Assembly: GCF_900177615.1 (NCBI RefSeq)
Contig: NZ_FXAP01000004.1
Span: forward strand, 310,001-374,000
Reading direction: 5' to 3'
DNA: 64,000 nt
Source of the DNA: Plantibacter flavus
Lineage (GTDB): Bacteria; Actinomycetota; Actinomycetes; Actinomycetales; Microbacteriaceae
Shown here: positions 60,898-64,000 of the stretch, piece after piece
Numbering within the stretch: the first letter of the stretch is position 1
Layout: each line of letters begins with the position of its first letter
The notes under the pieces: model-generated
What the model was told of the DNA's origin: nothing
Seen by the model: only the letters and a program-made list of their open reading frames with translations
Database searches by the model: none
Position numbers and translations under genes: made by a program

Positions 60898-61926
60898 TCA
60901 GTCGGCGGGCGGAGCCGCGACGGAGCCGTACTCGACGAACCAGGGTTCGATGAGTTCGACGTGCGGCTCGACCGGGGTCTCGAGTTGCCGCATGGTGAGC
61001 GCGATGGCTCGCGCACAGGACTGTTCGGCCGGCAGGGGGATCACGTCGATCGCCGGCTCGAGGTGGGCGGTGTCGAAGCTGGAGCACGCCGAGATGACCG
61101 AGAGGTCCTCGGGGATGCGGACGCCACGGCGGGCGAGCACGTCCAGCGCCATCGCCTGGACGGGTTCGTTGCTCTGGAAGACGAGCCCGGTGGGCGCGGC
61201 TCCGAGCTGGGCCTCGATGTCGTCGAGGGCGCGGACGACGCTCCCCGCATCCTCGGCGCACGCCCGGAACACCGGCTCGACGCCGTTCGCCTCGCACGCG
61301 GCGATGAACGCGTCGCGGAACCGCGGCGGGAAGTTCGACCCGCGCTCGTAGATCGCGGGCGACTGGCCGATGCACGCGATCCGCCGATGGCCGAGTGCGA
61401 GGAGACGCTCGACCGCGAGCCAGGCCGAACGCTCGAAGTCGAGGTCGACGCAGACGAGTCCGTCGGTGTCGGCCGGGACACCGACGAGGGTCGCGGGAAC
61501 ACCCAGTTCGCGAACGAGGTCCGCGCGTTCGTCGGTGGTCGAGACGTCGAGCAGGACGATGCCGTCGACGAGGGAGGACTGCGAGACGCGACGGAGCCCG
61601 TCGGTCGCGTCGTCCTGGGTGAGGAGGACGACGTCGTAGTCGTACTCGCGCGCCGCGTTCACGACGGCGAGGACGAAGGTCATGTGCGCCGGGGCATGGG
61701 TGCCGGCGTGCAGCGGAGCGCTCAGGGCGAGCAGGTTGGTGCGGGCACCTTTGAGCATCCGGGCGCCGGCGTTGGCCCGGTAGCCGAGGGCGTTGGCCGC
61801 CTCCTCGACGCGGAGGCGCGTGCTCTCGGTGATCGAGCGCTTCCCCGTGAGGGAGTAGGAGACCGTGCTGATGGAGACACCTGCGGCCTGCGCCACATCG
61901 TGAATGCTCACCATCTCGGACTCCAT
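60898..61926 (-). CDS. LacI-family regulator of the GH42/GH31 operon
   Basis: 342 aa. Helix-turn-helix SIHDVAQAAGVSISTVSYSL with hinge YRANAGARMLKG, then a sugar-sensing domain. ATG 61926 or 61914. Upstream of its operon on the same strand; the two operators (60,842 before the operon and 61,929 before itself) differ at one position. The recognition motif SISTVSY differs from the other four regulators in the window. Confidence 0.9.
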   Translation of the reverse strand: MESEMVSIHDVAQAAGVSISTVSYSLTGKRSITESTRLRVEEAANALGYRANAGARMLKGARTNLLALSAPLHAGTHAPAHMTFVLAVVNAAREYDYDVVLLTQDDATDGLRRVSQSSLVDGIVLLDVSTTDERADLVRELGVPATLVGVPADTDGLVCVDLDFERSAWLAVERLLALGHRRIACIGQSPAIYERGSNFPPRFRDAFIAACEANGVEPVFRACAEDAGSVVRALDDIEAQLGAAPTGLVFQSNEPVQAMALDVLARRGVRIPEDLSVISACSSFDTAHLEPAIDVIPLPAEQSCARAIALTMRQLETPVEPHVELIEPWFVEYGSVAAPPAD

Positions 61927-61928
61927 CG

Positions 61929-61942
61929 TCGATACGTTTCGA
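61929..61942. promoter_or_regulatory. LacI autoregulatory operator
   Basis: TCGATACGTTTCGA, one mismatch from the palindrome at 60,842, two bases before the start codon of the lacI gene. Confidence 0.8.
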
Positions 61943-62018
61943 TTGCTTCGTGAGGGAGCCTAAGCGAGGTCGCGTCGGGACGCAAGTCTTTTGTGGCGAG
62001 CGCCAACAAATGGCCGCC

Positions 62019-62084
62019 GGCGCGAGGACAGGAGATCCGCGTCGCAACAGGACGATCCTGGTGGGAGTGTCCTGCCCTCGCGCC
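62019..62084. repeat. Hairpin with AGGAGATC/CAGGACG core (copy 2)
   Basis: Outer arms GGCGCGAGG / CCTCGCGCC; inner ACAGGAC / GTCCTG. Shares the ordered blocks CAGGAGATC, CGCA and CAGGACG with the element at 53,026. Lies just downstream of the gene at 62,111 and upstream of the lacI promoter region. Confidence 0.75.
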
Positions 62085-62110
62085 GATCGCCTGCCGAAGG
62101 TCGGCCGAGC

Positions 62111-62722
62111 TCACGCCGGCTGGCGGACCGTGGTGACGATGTCGACGAGGTGCGGGTCGGCCGGCGCGGAACCGAAGCCGAAGCGCACGGGTGGGTCCAG
62201 ACGGGCGAGGGTGCCGAGGTCCGCGCCGGACCAACTCGCGGTGGCGGCGGTGATGCGGCGAGCGCCGGTCACGCCGTAGTACTCGCGACGACCGTTGCCG
62301 GCGGAGCCCGCCGTGCGGGCGCCGGGCTGGAGCACCCGGGCGAGGGGGTCGATCGTCTGCAGCCAGACGGGGTTGACGGCCACCGGCTTGGGGACGACCC
62401 GGAGCGCACGACCGAGCGGAGAGCTCCCACCGATGCGGAGCGTCGTGTCGAGCGGACCGCCCACGAAGCGGAGCCCCGTCGGCAGGCGTGTCCAGCCGAC
62501 CGTGCCGATCTCGACGTCGTCGAAGGTGTACGTGGAGGAGATGAAGTCGGCGATCTCCTGCGTCGGCGCGAGCAGCAGGCGCTTGCCGCGGGAGTCCTCG
62601 ATCATCGCGTCGGCGAACGAGCCGAACGGCGAGGTGGACCAGAGTCCGAGGACGATGCGGACGCCGCCCGTGGTGCCGTAGCCGGCGATCCTCCCGGAGA
62701 AACGAAGGTCGGTTGCTGGCAT
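62111..62722 (-). CDS. Conserved protein of unknown function
   Basis: 203 aa, soluble, no signal peptide. Segments RIAGYGTTGGVRIVLGLWST, MIEDSRGKRLLLAPTQEIAD, RALRVVPKPVAVNPVWLQTI and FGFGSAPADPHLVDIVTTVR read as a conserved beta-rich protein common in actinobacteria; not recognised further. ATG 62722 lies 6 nt after a TAGGGT box (leaderless). Followed by the AGGAGATC hairpin. Confidence 0.75.
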   Translation of the reverse strand: MPATDLRFSGRIAGYGTTGGVRIVLGLWSTSPFGSFADAMIEDSRGKRLLLAPTQEIADFISSTYTFDDVEIGTVGWTRLPTGLRFVGGPLDTTLRIGGSSPLGRALRVVPKPVAVNPVWLQTIDPLARVLQPGARTAGSAGNGRREYYGVTGARRITAATASWSGADLGTLARLDPPVRFGFGSAPADPHLVDIVTTVRQPA

Positions 62723-62728
62723 GGGATC

Positions 62729-62734
62729 ACCCTA
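62729..62734 (-). promoter_or_regulatory. -10 box of leaderless gene
   Basis: TAGGGT on the minus strand, 6 nt before ATG 62722. Confidence 0.6.
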
Positions 62735-62778
62735 GTCGCCCATGCTGCGGGAGTATCCGTGAACGGGCGGGCCGCGGC

Positions 62779-62826
62779 CCGGTCCCTGAGCCGCGCCCGG
62801 TCCCTGTGCCTGTCGAACGGCACGGG
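62779..62826. repeat. Degenerate dispersed repeat
   Basis: GGTCCCTGAGCCGCGCC then GGTCCCTGTGCCTGTCGA, relatives of the CCCTGAGCCTGTCGAAGGGC repeat, in the 151-bp divergent gap. Confidence 0.7.
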
Positions 62827-62873
62827 AGCACCACCCGGTTGACGGCGTCGGCGCGATCCGCTTCCGTTGGAGC

Positions 62874-63392
62874 ATGCCGACCTCGCTGCTCCTGCTCGCC
62901 GACACCCACCTGCCGAAGCGGGCGAAGGTCCTGCCGGACGCGGTCTGGGCCGCCGTCGACACGGCGGACCTCGTCGTCCACGCGGGTGACTGGGTCGACG
63001 AGGCGACCCTCGACGCCCTCGAGGCCCGGGCCGCCCGCCTCGTCGGCGTCTTCGGCAACAACGACGGCCCCGGACTCCGCGCGCGTCTCCCCGAGGTCGC
63101 TCGCTTCGAGCTCGACGGGCTGCGGTTCGCCGTCGTCCACGAGACCGGGGCGGCGACCGGGCGCGAGCGACGGGCCGACGAGGCCTTCCCCGACACCGAC
63201 GTCCTGGTCTTCGGGCACAGCCACATCCCGTGGGACTCGGTCTCGCCCGCCGGTCTGCGCCTGCTGAACCCCGGGTCGCCGACGGACCGCCGTCGTCAAC
63301 CGGAGTGCACGATGATGACCGCGCGGGTCACCGACGCCACCCTCACTGACCTCCACCTGCTTCCGGTCCCGCGAACTGTCGCTCGGCGCTAG
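62874..63392 (+). CDS. YfcE-like metallophosphoesterase
   Basis: 172 aa. Phosphodiesterase metal motifs in order: LLLADTHLPK (DxH), VVHAGDWVDE (GDxx), VFGNNDGP (GNHD-type) and VFGHSHIPW (GHxH). No membrane segment. Members hydrolyse cyclic or linear phosphodiesters in vitro. ATG 62874 follows TTGGAGC. Its stop overlaps the converging Gfo/Idh/MocA gene by 4 bp. Confidence 0.88.
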   Translation: MPTSLLLLADTHLPKRAKVLPDAVWAAVDTADLVVHAGDWVDEATLDALEARAARLVGVFGNNDGPGLRARLPEVARFELDGLRFAVVHETGAATGRERRADEAFPDTDVLVFGHSHIPWDSVSPAGLRLLNPGSPTDRRRQPECTMMTARVTDATLTDLHLLPVPRTVARR

Positions 63393-64000
63393 TCCGAGCG
63401 GCTGTAACTGTGCCGGAGTGACAGTTCGCGGGCCACCGGTGCCGGACGGTCAACCGTGCTGGTCAGGTCCACGACGCGGTGCTCACGACCGGCGACGATG
63501 ATCGCCTCCATGATCTCCAACACGTGGAACGCGAGGTCGCCCGAGGCCCGATGCGGGCGGTCCTGTTCGATCGCCTCGGCCAGGTCGGACAGGCCCACCC
63601 CGCGCCCGGCGTCGACGAAGCCGGCGCTGTCGGGGACGGCACGCCAGGTGCGGTCGTCGGCCGTCGCGATCTCCACCGGGTCCGAGAACCGGTTCGGGTC
63701 GGGCACGGCGACCGTCCCACCCGTCCCGTAGACCTCGAAGAGCGGCACGCGGCTCGCCCACACCTCGAACGAGACCGTCACGGTCGAGACCACCCCGTTC
63801 GCGTGCTCGAGGATCGCGGTGACGTGCGTGTCGACCTCCTCGTGCACCGGGATCGGCGTCCCGGCAAGCGGTCCCGTCGCCACCGACCGCTCACGATCCG
63901 ACCGCGCGACCGCCCCCGACACCCGCACGACGGGACCGAAGAACGACACCAGGCTCGTCAGGTAGTACGGCCCCATGTCGAGGAGCGGTCCGCCACCCGG
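63389..64000 (-). CDS. Gfo/Idh/MocA-family oxidoreductase (5' truncated by window end)
   Basis: The frame is open to base 64000, so the N-terminal NAD(P)-binding half lies outside. The visible 203 aa are the C-terminal substrate domain: PGGGPLLDMGPYYLTSLVSF carries the Asp-x-Gly-pro-Tyr pattern of the family, and VTVSFEVWASRVPLFEVYGT and VEIATAD follow. The substrate is usually a sugar, inositol or cyclitol; not determinable here. Confidence 0.85.
   Translation of the reverse strand, partial: PGGGPLLDMGPYYLTSLVSFFGPVVRVSGAVARSDRERSVATGPLAGTPIPVHEEVDTHVTAILEHANGVVSTVTVSFEVWASRVPLFEVYGTGGTVAVPDPNRFSDPVEIATADDRTWRAVPDSAGFVDAGRGVGLSDLAEAIEQDRPHRASGDLAFHVLEIMEAIIVAGREHRVVDLTSTVDRPAPVARELSLRHSYSRSD

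Overview
High-GC (about 70%) actinobacterial chromosome, probably Microbacteriaceae. The basis is base composition, actinobacterial protein families, frequent leaderless genes and CUT1 sugar importers without their own ATPase. Genus cannot be read from the window. No phage, transposase or CRISPR genes are visible; this looks like a stable but repeat-decorated chromosomal segment.

Layout. 1-5 kb: end of a TgpA-type transglutaminase gene, tRNA-Ser(GGA), and a marR-MATE efflux pair. 5-13.6 kb: two small enzymes, a DeoR regulator with a palindromic operator, a three-gene operon (acyl-CoA dehydrogenase; PIG-L deacetylase/methyltransferase fusion; glycosyltransferase), ACC deaminase with a GntR regulator, a PH-like membrane protein and a GNAT. 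13.6-19 kb: an APH-like kinase between short tandem arrays, a HerA-type ATPase and an Fe-S photolyase. 19-26 kb: GH51 arabinofuranosidase, two paralogous LacI regulators, PAP2 phosphatase, YchJ and an MFS exporter. 26-32 kb: an HSP90-like chaperone coupled to a 960-residue TPR protein, then a cyclase-family protein. 32-38 kb: a CUT1 importer with GH29 fucosidase, and two small membrane proteins. 38-50 kb: one co-directional run of monosaccharide ABC importer (binding protein, ATPase, permease, degenerate ATPase paralogue) and araB-araD-araA, with a serine hydrolase and a LacI gene beyond. 51-62 kb: ROK regulator, GNAT, and a LacI-controlled CUT1 importer with GH42 and GH31. The end holds a DUF protein, a phosphodiesterase and a truncated Gfo/Idh/MocA oxidoreductase.

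How it fits together. GH51, GH29, GH31 and GH42 lack evident signal peptides and are mostly coupled to importers, so plant-wall oligosaccharides (arabinan or xyloglucan fragments are the natural guess) are probably imported and then trimmed inside the cell. Arabinose then enters AraA/AraB/AraD. Three distinct palindromic operators link LacI genes to their targets: TACAACGTTGTA (GH51, lacI, araBDA), AATGTGACCGT-type (monosaccharide ABC operon and the 49,975 lacI) and TCGAAACGTTTCGA (GH31/GH42 operon and the 61,926 lacI). With ACC deaminase this suggests a plant-associated life.

The most unusual non-coding feature is a structured 130-230 bp repeat, present seven times between genes, never between divergent genes and always in the same orientation on the + strand. 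The most unusual coding features are the HSP90/TPR pair, the full-length pseudo-ATPase in the sugar operon, and the acyl-CoA dehydrogenase/deacetylase-methyltransferase/glycosyltransferase operon.
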